From Candidatus Magasanikiibacteriota bacterium (lineage in GTDB: Bacteria; Patescibacteriota; Patescibacteriia; Magasanikbacterales; GWA2-37-8), in the NCBI GenBank assembly GCA_023246715.1, contig JAHFHZ010000008.1, positions 1 through 38,491 of the forward strand: DNA of 38,491 bases, written 5' to 3'. Positions 16,679 through 24,423 of this stretch are shown here, piece by piece. The notes beneath the pieces are model-generated. The model saw nothing but the letters and a program-made list of their open reading frames with translations, was not told the DNA's origin and did not search any database. The stretch's first letter is position 1; each line of letters begins with the position of its first letter. The position numbers were made by a program, and so were the translations under genes.

Positions 16679-17446
16679 CTAACAAAATTGGTGCCAGTAT
16701 TTAACGTGTCGGCAGAACGGCGAAAGTTCATAGTTGGAGAATATCTTCAAAGTGGCAAGGATTTCATCCTTGACTGCCTGGTTGATGTATCTGCCCATAT
16801 GCCAGATAGTTTAGCGGAGGTAACTTTTGTGTCTAGTATATGGGGTACGGTTCAGACTCGCCGGATGTTTTCCAGATAATGATTTTGACAGAGTTGGAGC
16901 GGTACTTCCGGATAGACCTTGGTTAAGGCTAATGGCAGCGAACTTCTATCATCAGCCACCACAATTTTTAAGGGGTAATGCAACGTCTTCAGAATTTGAA
17001 AAAATTGTAAAAAAGCGGTGGTATCTTCGGCGGGCACCAGGATGCCAAACAAAATATCATGGGTTTCGTAATCAATGCCATACAGCCACGGAATCTTTTG
17101 TGCGTAGCCACGAACTTTAATATATTTTCCATCCATAACTAAAATACCCGACGAGTACTGACAGTACTGTCGGGTGAGTTCGGTATTATCCGGTAGTAAT
17201 TTTAATTCCGCAAATACCTTCAGGTAGGCTTGCTTTCCAGATAAGGAATGTTCATCGCCAAGTTTACGGAAGGGCACGCCATCAATGTAGGGGACCCAGA
17301 GTGGCCCAGGTCTTTCACGATGGTCGACCGTAAACCAGTGACCGCAGGTTTTGCAGTGAAAACGATTCTGACCACGCCGAGTTCCTTTTTTAATGGTTGC
17401 CTGACTCGTACATTTCGGACAATGTAACCGACCTTTTTTTTGGCAT
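16679..17446 (-). pseudogene. Decayed zinc-ribbon transposase (insertion sequence remnant)
   Basis: On the minus strand an open frame encodes an N-terminal zinc ribbon (HCPKC .. HCKTCGHWF) and a DDE-type core like that of MULE-related transposases (VMDGKYIKVRG, LKIVVADDRSSL, LCQNHYLENIRR). Three lesions are visible. The only good ATG (17446) is out of frame with the zinc ribbon and would be restored if an eight-A run at 17434-17441 had seven As. The core frame ends in TGA after ENIRRV, where another frame continues (LNRTPYTRHKSYLR). That frame then meets a TAA before reading on (YINQAVKDEILATLKIFSNYEL) to a TAG at 16679. No terminal inverted repeats were found. The element is probably inactive. 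Confidence 0.75.
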
Positions 17447-17496
17447 AGTAGTAGATTAACTAGTTAAAACCGAATATTTTAGCATAACTTAAACAA

Positions 17497-17525
17497 AAAA
17501 ACACCTTTTCAGGCGCCCAAAAGGT
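17497..17525 (-). terminator. Rho-independent terminator after the carbonic-anhydrase-like gene
   Basis: On the minus strand ACCTTTT and AAAAGGT make a 7-bp stem with a 9-base loop, followed by GTTTTTTTG. It lies about 105 bases after the stop codon at 17632. Confidence 0.65.
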
Positions 17526-17631
17526 AACGGTATCTTCGTGAAACGCCTGTAGGGAGCGCGTGAGACTCTCTCTGGGGCACATTTTTTCTACATCTTTAAA
17601 CGTTGTATAAGTACGATGTTTCTTCGTGGAT

Positions 17632-18573
17632 TTATTTTTTAATAAATCCCATAAGCTTGATGCTTGTTGCCAATTTTTCCCGCTCCTCCGATAAACCCTG
17701 CTGTTGTTCGATAAATTGCTGCTTAGCCGCAGCAAACAAATCAAGCGACTGATCAAAAGTTGCCTTACTGCCAGCTGCGGCCATAAGTATAAACGGTTTC
17801 TCTGGACTGAATTTAGATTTGCTAAAGGCAATGCCGAGTGCCACTACTATATTCTTAAGCAGGTAGGCACGCTCGGCTTCCGGATCCAGATTAGCAGCTG
17901 CCGTTTGATCAAGGCCAAAACCATTCACGAGCTGCCGGGCATCAATAGCTGCCTGTGGATTGAACTCCAAAACATCCTTCGCCGTAAAATACAACGCCCG
18001 CTCTTGATGCGCCGCGGCCAAACCTTTGCCTTCAGGATGAGCGGTATTAATTACGTCGCGTTTTACCACCACTTCCAACTCCCGTAATGTCGCCAACGCT
18101 TGCAAATGAAAAGCAACTTGCTGGTGACGACGGTCTATTTCTTCATTAGAAAGGCCGCTTAATTTTTCGGCTCCACAATCTTCGTGTCGAGTAAGCATAA
18201 TTTCCACACGCTTAGCGCCCGATTTCTTTGCCGCCGCATCAGCCACCTGCAAATAATGTTCCGCTCGTACCGTCGGATCATCATCGCGAAGCGGGGCTCC
18301 CGAACCACCCTCGCGCAAATACAAACAATTTTTCTTACTGGTACGAATACGCCCGTCAATACAGGTACCCTGAACAACTACAGTGCCTGTTTCATTGGGA
18401 GTAATAGTAAATAATTCGCTATAACCCGGCTGTTCTTCCAGATACTCTGATACGTCTCCCTCGTGCGTATCCGCAGCGGCAACCAAAGCATCTACGGTCT
18501 GATTATAGTGCTCCCATTCAATTTTATGCTTAGGCTGATCTTGAGTGGCCGTAGTATATTCTTTTCTGATCAT
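17632..18573 (-). CDS. Beta-carbonic-anhydrase-like protein with extra C-terminal domain
   Basis: The 313 residues contain the zinc-site pattern of beta-carbonic anhydrases: CxDxR at Cys71, Asp73 and Arg75, then HxxC at His130 and Cys133, followed by GA. The spacing of 59 residues between the first Cys and the His is close to that of classical enzymes, and LREGGSG sits where RNAG is found. Overall similarity outside these motifs is low, and about 180 residues follow the zinc site, more than in ordinary beta enzymes. Hydration of carbon dioxide is therefore plausible but not certain; other chemistry on a similar zinc site is possible. The ORF starts at an ATG 25 bases after a good promoter's -10 box. 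It is a single gene with no evident operon partner. The last codons overlap a 9-bp hairpin (GGATTTATT/AATAAATCC). Confidence 0.65.
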   Translation of the reverse strand: MIRKEYTTATQDQPKHKIEWEHYNQTVDALVAAADTHEGDVSEYLEEQPGYSELFTITPNETGTVVVQGTCIDGRIRTSKKNCLYLREGGSGAPLRDDDPTVRAEHYLQVADAAAKKSGAKRVEIMLTRHEDCGAEKLSGLSNEEIDRRHQQVAFHLQALATLRELEVVVKRDVINTAHPEGKGLAAAHQERALYFTAKDVLEFNPQAAIDARQLVNGFGLDQTAAANLDPEAERAYLLKNIVVALGIAFSKSKFSPEKPFILMAAAGSKATFDQSLDLFAAAKQQFIEQQQGLSEEREKLATSIKLMGFIKK

Positions 18574-18597
18574 AAAAATTTATTTTTAACCTGAACC

Positions 18598-18626
18598 AAT
18601 CTACCGCCTTATCAAATTTTTGTCAA
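18598..18626 (-). promoter_or_regulatory. Promoter of the carbonic-anhydrase-like gene
   Basis: On the minus strand a perfect TTGACA (18626-18621) is followed after 17 bases by TAGATT (18603-18598). Confidence 0.75.
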
Positions 18627-18870
18627 TTCAATTTTCATTGTCGAATTATAATCTCGCCCTAAGCGCACCTGTGCATAACTTTGCTTGACTCTATTTATCT
18701 TTTCGAAAAAACACTTTATACTATACGCAGGTCGAAGAAAAAATTTTTACAGCAATGCTTGTCTTGTAAAAATTTCTTCAAAAAAGTTTTTTCTCGCGAT
18801 CACGAGTCAGAAAAAAGGTTTTCATACTAAGTCTGTCTTTTACAGACAGATAGAAAGGGGGTGGCAAACT

Positions 18871-18930
18871 ATGGCAGCCAAAAAGAAGGTGGCTAAAAAG
18901 AAAAAAGCAACCAAGAAAAAGAAACGTTAA
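18871..18930 (+). CDS. 19-residue Lys-rich basic microprotein
   Basis: ATG at 18871 opens 19 codons, MAAKKKVAKKKKATKKKKR, of which twelve are Lys and one is Arg. A strong AAAGGGGGTGG ribosome binding site precedes the ATG, and a terminator begins nine bases after the TAA, so this short message looks like a complete gene. The composition is like the C-terminal tails of histone H1-like nucleoid proteins, which suggests binding to DNA or RNA. The ORF track's 81-residue version would start upstream in AT-rich sequence without a ribosome binding site. A TATACT at 18717-18722 could be its -10 box; the leader of about 140 bases holds several small hairpins. Function is unproven. Confidence 0.65.
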   Translation: MAAKKKVAKKKKATKKKKR

Positions 18931-18938
18931 GCACAAAT

Positions 18939-18970
18939 AAAAATCCTCTCTTGTTGAGAGGATTTTTATT
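18939..18970 (+). terminator. Rho-independent terminator after the Lys-rich microprotein
   Basis: AAAAATCCTCTC (18939-18950) pairs with GAGAGGATTTTT (18956-18967) and ends in a T run. It also lies just past the stop of the convergent endonuclease Q gene and can serve both. Confidence 0.9.
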
Positions 18971-18977
18971 ATTCTAT

Positions 18978-20273
18978 TCAGAATAATTTTGATTGTGTTG
19001 CTTTTTTTACGCTCGTTGTGGTTGGTTTAATAACTCCATAGACACCGTCGTACCCAGGAATAATCTGCATATTGCCTAAGCGCATCGCTTGCACCGCCTC
19101 ACCGACTTCGGCTCCCCCCGCTGCTGTTATGGCTGCAGAATCGGCATGGAGTAAGATATAAAACTCATTGCCCACAGCGCGGATCAAAGCATCATATGCA
19201 GCCCCCACCCTTCGGCTTTGCGCGCCAACCTCCATAATGCTACTCAAAATTTGCTTGAGCGGCACGATTGAGCGCTGCGGCACAAACCGATCGGTGGGAA
19301 TTCGTTCCGGCGTTCGATCGGCGAGTTCAGCCACCCGATTAAGCACGCCAATAGTCAAAGGACGTTTGCATTTGGGGCAGCGGCCACCCGCGCGCCTGGT
19401 AGCTTCGGGAGACAAACTCACCACACAATCCTTGTGTCCGTCAAAGTGATATTTGCCTTCTTCGGGGTAAAACTCAATCGTATATAAAAACCGCGCGCGA
19501 TCACCTTGTTTAATTATCCGCGTAATCTCGGCGTAGGTAATATCGCTTTCTTGTGTGAACCCAAATACATTGGCTTCGCGGCCTAAATTTTCCAACCCGT
19601 GCGCGTCGGAATTAGAAATAAGCGTAATGCCATCCAGAGCGCTCAAACGACGATTCATGTCCGGATCGCTCGACAAACCTGTTTCAATCGCGCGGATATT
19701 TGGCGTTAACTCCTCAAAACATTCTTCCAACGAATCATAGCCGGATTTAGAACCAAATACCGCAAACCACGGGGTCCAGGCGTGCGCGGGCACCACCATC
19801 ATTCGCTCATCAATATCCAGGCAAAGCTGGACAATTTCTTTCCCGGTTAATCCCATAATCGGGCGGCCATCGGCTTTCAAGTTTACCCCGCGCGCTTCCA
19901 GCGCGGTATTAAATTTTTTAACTGTTGCCAGGTTAGGGGCAAAAATCAACAAATGCAGCCGCCGGGTAGCGTCGCCGTGTTTATAAATGCACGAAATTTC
20001 CGTACCAAGCACAAATCGCGTAGGCGCCACAACGCGCTGCAGCCGAGAGTCGCGCAGAAAATATTCTTCTTTAAGCTTATAGACGCCTTCTTCTGTTTCT
20101 TCCAGGGTGGCTGTTAAATGCGCAAACCAAGCCGGGTGGGTAAAGTCTCCCGTGGCCGCGATATCAATACCCTTCACGCCGCAAGCCGCCGCAATCTGCG
20201 GTAGCTCCAACTGTTTAGAGCAGGCGCGCGAGTATTTGGAATGAATATGCAAATCAACTACTTGTTCCAGCAT
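18978..20273 (-). CDS. Endonuclease Q-like PHP-domain nuclease
   Basis: Endonuclease Q cuts DNA on the 5' side of deaminated bases such as uracil and hypoxanthine. The 431 residues start with the PHP metal motif DLHIHSKYS and carry the further His and Asp ligands in ATGDFTHP, LLIFAP, VPAHAWTPWF and NSDAHG. A zinc-binding segment with Cys283 and CPKC at 299-302 follows, then a helical region starting LTIGVLNRVAELADR, the arrangement of EndoQ. The enzyme is best known from archaea, with scattered bacterial examples. It is the last gene of the long minus-strand block, nine bases after the RluA-type gene. Confidence 0.85.
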   Translation of the reverse strand: MLEQVVDLHIHSKYSRACSKQLELPQIAAACGVKGIDIAATGDFTHPAWFAHLTATLEETEEGVYKLKEEYFLRDSRLQRVVAPTRFVLGTEISCIYKHGDATRRLHLLIFAPNLATVKKFNTALEARGVNLKADGRPIMGLTGKEIVQLCLDIDERMMVVPAHAWTPWFAVFGSKSGYDSLEECFEELTPNIRAIETGLSSDPDMNRRLSALDGITLISNSDAHGLENLGREANVFGFTQESDITYAEITRIIKQGDRARFLYTIEFYPEEGKYHFDGHKDCVVSLSPEATRRAGGRCPKCKRPLTIGVLNRVAELADRTPERIPTDRFVPQRSIVPLKQILSSIMEVGAQSRRVGAAYDALIRAVGNEFYILLHADSAAITAAGGAEVGEAVQAMRLGNMQIIPGYDGVYGVIKPTTTSVKKATQSKLF

Positions 20274-20282
20274 ATCAAAATA

Positions 20283-20954
20283 TTAGTCTTTAAAAAAAAC
20301 AGCCCACTCAGGGGGTGTCGGCAGCGCCACTTCCTGTTCGCGCTCTTGCGTGGCGAGCCGAAACAGCAAACGCACGGCGCAAAGCGCTAACGAACGATCG
20401 GGCAAAGGCTTGGGCGCGCCGTATTTAACATCCCCGGCGATCGGAGTGCCCATGCGCGCCAGCTGCGCGCGGATCTGGTGCGAACGGCCTGTCTTAAGTA
20501 CAATTTCAAGCAATGAAAAATCTGTGCTTGATTTTAAAACAACGTAAGAAAGTTCCGCATACTGCGCCCCTGTGGTCTCAATATCGAATACCTCAGTCTT
20601 GTTCTTAACTTCATTCTTTAACAAATAATTAATCAAGATTCCCTGTTTATTTTTAGGCGCACCACACACGACTGCCTGGTATGTTTTTTGTATGGCGTGA
20701 GCGCGGAATTGTTCGGACAACCGGCTGGCACCCTTGCTAGTTTTGGCAAAAAGCACGACTCCCGACACGGGCCGGTCTAACCGATGCAGTAAGCCCAAAA
20801 AAACATTCCCTGGTTTTTGATACGCAGTTTTGAGATACTCCTTTACCCAGTCAATCAAGCATGGTTCTCCGCCGGCATCACCCTGCACCAAAAGCCCGGC
20901 CGGTTTGTACACCGCTATTAAGTGGTTATCTTCATACAAAACCTCCGGCGCCAT
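20283..20954 (-). CDS. RluA-family rRNA/tRNA pseudouridine synthase
   Basis: These 223 residues convert a uridine in structured RNA to pseudouridine. The start VLYEDNHLIAVYKPAG and the active-site segment LLHRLDRPVSGVVLFAKT, with its catalytic Asp, are the two hallmarks of the RluA branch; RSHQIRAQLARMGTPIAGD is the third. There is no S4 RNA-binding domain at the N-terminus, which makes it a short form. The target position cannot be told. The gene sits five bases after the small membrane protein gene in the minus-strand block. Confidence 0.92.
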   Translation of the reverse strand: MAPEVLYEDNHLIAVYKPAGLLVQGDAGGEPCLIDWVKEYLKTAYQKPGNVFLGLLHRLDRPVSGVVLFAKTSKGASRLSEQFRAHAIQKTYQAVVCGAPKNKQGILINYLLKNEVKNKTEVFDIETTGAQYAELSYVVLKSSTDFSLLEIVLKTGRSHQIRAQLARMGTPIAGDVKYGAPKPLPDRSLALCAVRLLFRLATQEREQEVALPTPPEWAVFFKD

Positions 20955-20959
20955 AAACG

Positions 20960-21268
20960 TTATTTTTGGTCAATATCTTTCGCAGGGTCGGCCTTCTTCT
21001 CACCCCAGCGCCAACCTGGTTTTTCACCGGTTTTATAGCAAATAACGATCAAGGTAATCGTGGCCAGCATATCAACTGCCAAAAATAGCGCTACCGATTT
21101 GAAAAAATAAGGGGGCACCACCCCGTTTGCCGTAGCCAGCGCGCCAAAAACTATTACCACCAAACCAATCACCACGGCCAGATATACCGCCAACACCAGC
21201 CAACCTTCCCAGCTGCACGGATACCATCCCCATCCATATTCTTTAGCTTTAAACCACAATTTTTTCAT
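20960..21268 (-). CDS. Small membrane protein (two transmembrane helices)
   Basis: This 102-residue protein begins MKKLWFKAKEYGWGWYPCSWEGW, then a transmembrane helix (LAVYLAVVIGLVVIVFGALA), a short loop and a second helix (VALFLAVDMLATITLIVICYKTG), and ends in a basic and acidic tail. It resembles uncharacterised short CPR membrane proteins that I cannot name. The 5' end, including its start codon, lies in a 32-base tandem duplication that also covers the end of the upstream methyltransferase gene. The gene is closely spaced with its neighbours and probably cotranscribed. Confidence 0.7.
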   Translation of the reverse strand: MKKLWFKAKEYGWGWYPCSWEGWLVLAVYLAVVIGLVVIVFGALATANGVVPPYFFKSVALFLAVDMLATITLIVICYKTGEKPGWRWGEKKADPAKDIDQK

Positions 21269-21295
21269 AATTCTTTAGCTTTAAACCACAATTTT
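21238..21295. repeat. Tandem duplication at a gene junction
   Basis: The 26-base sequence ATTCTTTAGCTTTAAACC.. occurs at 21238-21263 and again at 21270-21295, a period of 32. One copy codes for the first residues of the small membrane protein (KLWFKAKE), the other for the last residues of the methyltransferase (WKIVV) and its stop. Confidence 0.9.
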
Positions 21296-22159
21296 CCAGC
21301 GGGCAAAAATACCACACGGTAATAATCGCTCATTTTCTTTCTCGGCGATGGTCAATTCTCCCATTTCCAGCGCGCCGCCATATTTTTTTAGTAATTCTCC
21401 TAAATTATTTTTGTACGCAATCGCTGAGTACCCCGAGGCGTAACCGTTGACCAAAAAAAATAATGGCTGATCGGAAAGCACTTGCCAGCACATTTCTAAA
21501 AACGACAAAAAATTATCTTCGATTTTCCACATCTCCCCTTTTGGCCCATGCCCAAATGCTGGCGGATCCATAATAATACCATCGTACAGACGACCACGCT
21601 TAATCTCTCGCTTCACAAATGCCGCGGCATCATCCAATATCCAACGAATTGGCTTATCGGCCAAGCCGGACAGTGCGGCGTTCTCTCTGGCCCAGACCAG
21701 AGCTGTTTTAGATCCGTCGACGTGGCAGACATCGGCACCAGCCTGCGCCGCGGCGAGGGTGGCTCCGCCGGTATAACCGAACAAATTCAACACTGAAATA
21801 GGCCGGTGAGCACCAATAATTAACTCTCGTACCCAATCCCAATTAGCCAGTTGTTCGGGGAATAACCCCGTATGCTTAAACGAAGATGGCTTAATTAAAA
21901 ATTTCAAACCACCAAATGTAATTGGCCATTTTGCCGGTACGCCGGAACGGAATTTCCAACCCGCGTTTACTCCCGTACGACTAAATTGAGCGTCTGCCTT
22001 GGCCCAGGCTGCAGCCGAACTTTTTTTTGGCCACAGAGCTTGCGGATCCGGTCGAGAAACTATTATTTCGCCGTAGCGTTCCAATTTTTCTCCTTCACCG
22101 CTATCCGTCAATTCATACCCTTCGGTAGGAAGGGTTGCGGCGATCAAGTACTCGTTCAT
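21281..22159 (-). CDS. Class I SAM-dependent methyltransferase (RlmI/COG1092-like)
   Basis: This 292-residue protein has the Rossmann-type methyltransferase core: motif I VLNLFGYTGGATLAAAQAGA, CHVDGSK (acidic ribose-binding residue), LDDAAAFVKR and the catalytic-type DPPAFG. DPP followed by aromatic residues and the context of KHTGLFPEQ match the COG1092 group, whose studied members methylate C5 of cytosines in 23S rRNA. The N-terminal PUA domain of RlmI is absent. The start overlaps the upstream citrate-synthase-like gene by four bases (ATGA), so translation is coupled. The C-terminal codons lie in the tandem duplication noted at 21238-21295. Confidence 0.85.
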   Translation of the reverse strand: MNEYLIAATLPTEGYELTDSGEGEKLERYGEIIVSRPDPQALWPKKSSAAAWAKADAQFSRTGVNAGWKFRSGVPAKWPITFGGLKFLIKPSSFKHTGLFPEQLANWDWVRELIIGAHRPISVLNLFGYTGGATLAAAQAGADVCHVDGSKTALVWARENAALSGLADKPIRWILDDAAAFVKREIKRGRLYDGIIMDPPAFGHGPKGEMWKIEDNFLSFLEMCWQVLSDQPLFFLVNGYASGYSAIAYKNNLGELLKKYGGALEMGELTIAEKENERLLPCGIFARWKIVV

Positions 22160-22905
22160 AATTGTGAATCATTTTTTCCAATATATTCTTCTTCGGTCTC
22201 TGCCAGCCGGCGCAGCCCTTCCCCGCTCGTCATTTCTTCGTACACGTGAGCGACTAACCCAGGCATACGGCCGATAATAAAAAAACCCACCGCTAACTGC
22301 CAGTCAAAACCCATATCCGATAAAATCGCCGCGTTCGCTCCGTCCATGTTAAGTGGCAGGGGTTTGGACGAAAGTTTATTTAATTCTTCACCAACGAGTT
22401 CGGCAAAACGGCAGTGCTTGCCATACAAGCCTGTTTCTTTGGCGATCGCGAATAACGCATCTGTTCGTTTATCATGAGTAAAAATCCGATGCCCATACCC
22501 AGGCACACGAATTTTTTGCTCTTTCAGGCTGGTCAATAATGCCACTAACTCCACACTTTTCAGTTCCGCGTGTTCTTGAAAAAACTGCGCTGCACCCTCC
22601 AAAGCCCCTCCATGGCGGCTGCCACCCAAACCAAGCAAACCGGCCGCCACCGAGGTGTGCAGGGAATTCCCCAAAGAATTCACCATCCGGGCCGCCACCG
22701 TCGAACCAATTCTCACCCCATGATCAATCATCGTGGCGAGCATGGCGTTCAACATACGGGTCTCGTCCGGGGTCGGCAGTTGGCCTTTTAAAATCAAAAA
22801 AATAACTTCAACAAAGGTTTTTTTGGCCACGAGCTCGTGCAAGTCATACCCGCGGATAACTTCATGATCTTGGTTGACCTGGCTAATTGCAGTTTTCCAT
22901 TGCAT
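22156..22905 (-). CDS. Citryl-CoA lyase / short citrate-synthase-family enzyme
   Basis: The 249 residues are a citrate-synthase fold reduced to its core. The catalytic trio is present: His98 in GGSRHGGALEGA, His139 in VPGYGHRIF followed by HDKRTDAL, and Asp188 in LNMDGANAA. Full citrate synthases have about 370-430 residues, so the N-terminal part is missing, as in the C-terminal lyase domain of ATP-citrate lyase and in stand-alone citryl-CoA lyase. With the synthetase-like subunits encoded 324 bases upstream, I infer cleavage of citryl-CoA to acetyl-CoA and oxaloacetate, or the reverse. A TATAAT at 22924-22919 on the minus strand could be its -10 box, though without a good -35. Confidence 0.8.
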   Translation of the reverse strand: MQWKTAISQVNQDHEVIRGYDLHELVAKKTFVEVIFLILKGQLPTPDETRMLNAMLATMIDHGVRIGSTVAARMVNSLGNSLHTSVAAGLLGLGGSRHGGALEGAAQFFQEHAELKSVELVALLTSLKEQKIRVPGYGHRIFTHDKRTDALFAIAKETGLYGKHCRFAELVGEELNKLSSKPLPLNMDGANAAILSDMGFDWQLAVGFFIIGRMPGLVAHVYEEMTSGEGLRRLAETEEEYIGKNDSQL

Positions 22906-23229
22906 AAAATAAAGGTCAATTATAACCTAACTGTAGCTGATTCAGGACCTAAAGTAAACATGCGCTAAGCAAACAAATATTGACGTTTTTAGCTGTATTT
23001 GCAAAGATCTCATGACAATGAAGTCATTTAGAGTTTTCACATCTGTCATTCTGAGCGTAGCGAAGTCTCGCGATCCCGCACTGGGGAATCCCCGCTGCCC
23101 AGCCGGGCCATTACTACTACCGCGTACTAAAGGGTAACACCAGCCAGATCCTGCACCTCGGGGGCGAGTTTTGCCTCTGGCCTCCACTTGCTTACGTGGC
23201 ACGCTGTGCTGGGCAGGCACGTGGAAACT
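22906..23229. other. Intergenic region with an interspersed repeat
   Basis: The 324 bases contain no convincing gene. They hold the repeat at 23044-23076, a GC-rich stretch, and an inverted pair CTGCCCAG/CTGGGCAG about 110 bases apart (near 23095 and 23210). The minus-strand ORF in the track runs through the repeat and is judged spurious. Confidence 0.6.
23044..23076. repeat. Interspersed repeat of the GTCATTCTGAGC type
   Basis: TGTCATTCTGAGCGTAGCGA and the following AGTCTCGCGATCC match a repeat core seen widely in intergenic regions of unrelated bacteria. Only one copy is in the window. Confidence 0.5.
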
Positions 23230-24120
23230 TCAAGCAAATTTCTTTACTAATTCGGGTAGTTGCTCATAATGCTCGGCAACCATCACCCCCGCCGCGCGCA
23301 AAGCAGCTTCTTTTTCTGCCGCGCTCTGGCCACGGCCGACAATGGCCCCGGCGTGCCCAATATTCATCCCCTCCGGCAAAACACTGGCGAACTTACCACC
23401 TACATAAATCGCCAAAGGCTTAGTAAACTCTTTATTAATAATTAAATCAACGATTTCAAACTCATAACTGCCGCCGTGTTCCCCAAAAATCACCACCGCT
23501 TTTGTCGCTGTATCTTTTTCAAACATCCGCAATAAATCAGCGTAGGTAGTGCCCATGAGCAAATCCCCGCCCACGTGCACTGCCGCGCTTTGTCCCAGGC
23601 CCGCTTTGCGAATTTGCCATGACACTTCGTTAGTCATCCCCCCTGAACGCGAAATTACGCCAATGCTGCCTGGCTGAAAAATATCGTTAACCAACGGGCC
23701 GCCCACCACGCCCACGCGACCCACTCCCGGAACAATTAACCCCAAACTACTCGGGCCAATAATACGAATATTTTTTTCTTTAGCTGCGGCCAAGCAATAC
23801 GCGGTGTCTTTGATCGGAATACGCTCCACGATCGTATTGATCAGCGGAATATTATTATTAATCGCTTCTATAATTGCCGCTTTGGCGGCAAACGGCGGTA
23901 CATAAATAAGCGCTACATTCACCATTGGGAACTGCTCCACGGCTTCGGCCACTGAACTAAACACTGGCCGCCCTTCGGCCATCTGACCACCTTTTTTGGG
24001 GGTTACGCCGCAGAGCACCTGCGTATGGTAATCAAGCATGGCCCGGGCGGCTTTTAAGCCTTCTTTACCAGTAATCCCCTGCACCAAAACGGCGGTGTTT
24101 GAATCTAATAAAATACCCAT
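23230..24120 (-). CDS. Succinyl-CoA/citryl-CoA synthetase alpha-type subunit
   Basis: The 296 residues have the alpha-subunit layout: a CoA-binding Rossmann domain (VLVQGITGKEGLKAARAM, CGVTPKKGGQ, ALIYVPP) followed by a ligase domain with the phosphohistidine loop NIGHAGAIVG, where His256 is the expected phosphorylated residue. FGEHGG stands where succinyl-CoA synthetases have GEIGG. Adjacent genes encode an ATP-grasp beta-type subunit and a citryl-CoA-lyase-like protein, which is the composition of a split ATP-citrate lyase, or of citryl-CoA synthetase plus lyase. I favour citrate over succinate as substrate because of that neighbour, but a plain succinyl-CoA or other acyl-CoA synthetase cannot be excluded. 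Confidence 0.85.
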   Translation of the reverse strand: MGILLDSNTAVLVQGITGKEGLKAARAMLDYHTQVLCGVTPKKGGQMAEGRPVFSSVAEAVEQFPMVNVALIYVPPFAAKAAIIEAINNNIPLINTIVERIPIKDTAYCLAAAKEKNIRIIGPSSLGLIVPGVGRVGVVGGPLVNDIFQPGSIGVISRSGGMTNEVSWQIRKAGLGQSAAVHVGGDLLMGTTYADLLRMFEKDTATKAVVIFGEHGGSYEFEIVDLIINKEFTKPLAIYVGGKFASVLPEGMNIGHAGAIVGRGQSAAEKEAALRAAGVMVAEHYEQLPELVKKFA

Positions 24121-24130
24121 AGTAAAATTA

Positions 24131-24388
24131 TTAACTTTTTCCGTACTTCAACCCCTGGATAAACAAGAGCAACCAAAGTGTGCCGACAATCACCGAAATA
24201 ATCGCCGAAAAATAAAGTTGCAGGCTGGCATACGTCCCAGCGATAACATACAAACCAACAAAAGTAGGCGCCGAGGTCGCCAGCTTCACCACCCCGCGCT
24301 TTTCTTTAAATCCATGATATACCTGGGGCAACAGCGCCACAAAAAAAACGATGCTGGCCGCCGTAATCATTATATCTTGCCAAACCAT
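24131..24388 (-). CDS. PQ-loop (SemiSWEET-like) small membrane protein
   Basis: The 85 residues form three transmembrane helices (about 8-27, 42-60 and 62-82) with a PQ motif in the first (VALLPQVYHGFKEKRG). That is the length and layout of SemiSWEET transporters, which dimerise to form a small sugar carrier. The second helix has TSAPTFVGLYVIAGTY. The gene lies between the beta- and alpha-type synthetase subunits, ten bases before the latter, so the cargo could be a substrate or product of that pathway; that is inference from position only. Confidence 0.7.
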   Translation of the reverse strand: MVWQDIMITAASIVFFVALLPQVYHGFKEKRGVVKLATSAPTFVGLYVIAGTYASLQLYFSAIISVIVGTLWLLLFIQGLKYGKS

Positions 24389-24423
24389 AGCGTGTGATAC
24401 TTAGTATTAAAATAGCCTGCCAG

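Noticed and set aside
22942-23220. 92-residue minus-strand ORF
   Set aside because: It contains the peptide SRDFATLRMT, a translation of the interspersed GTCATTCTGAGC repeat, and is not a gene.
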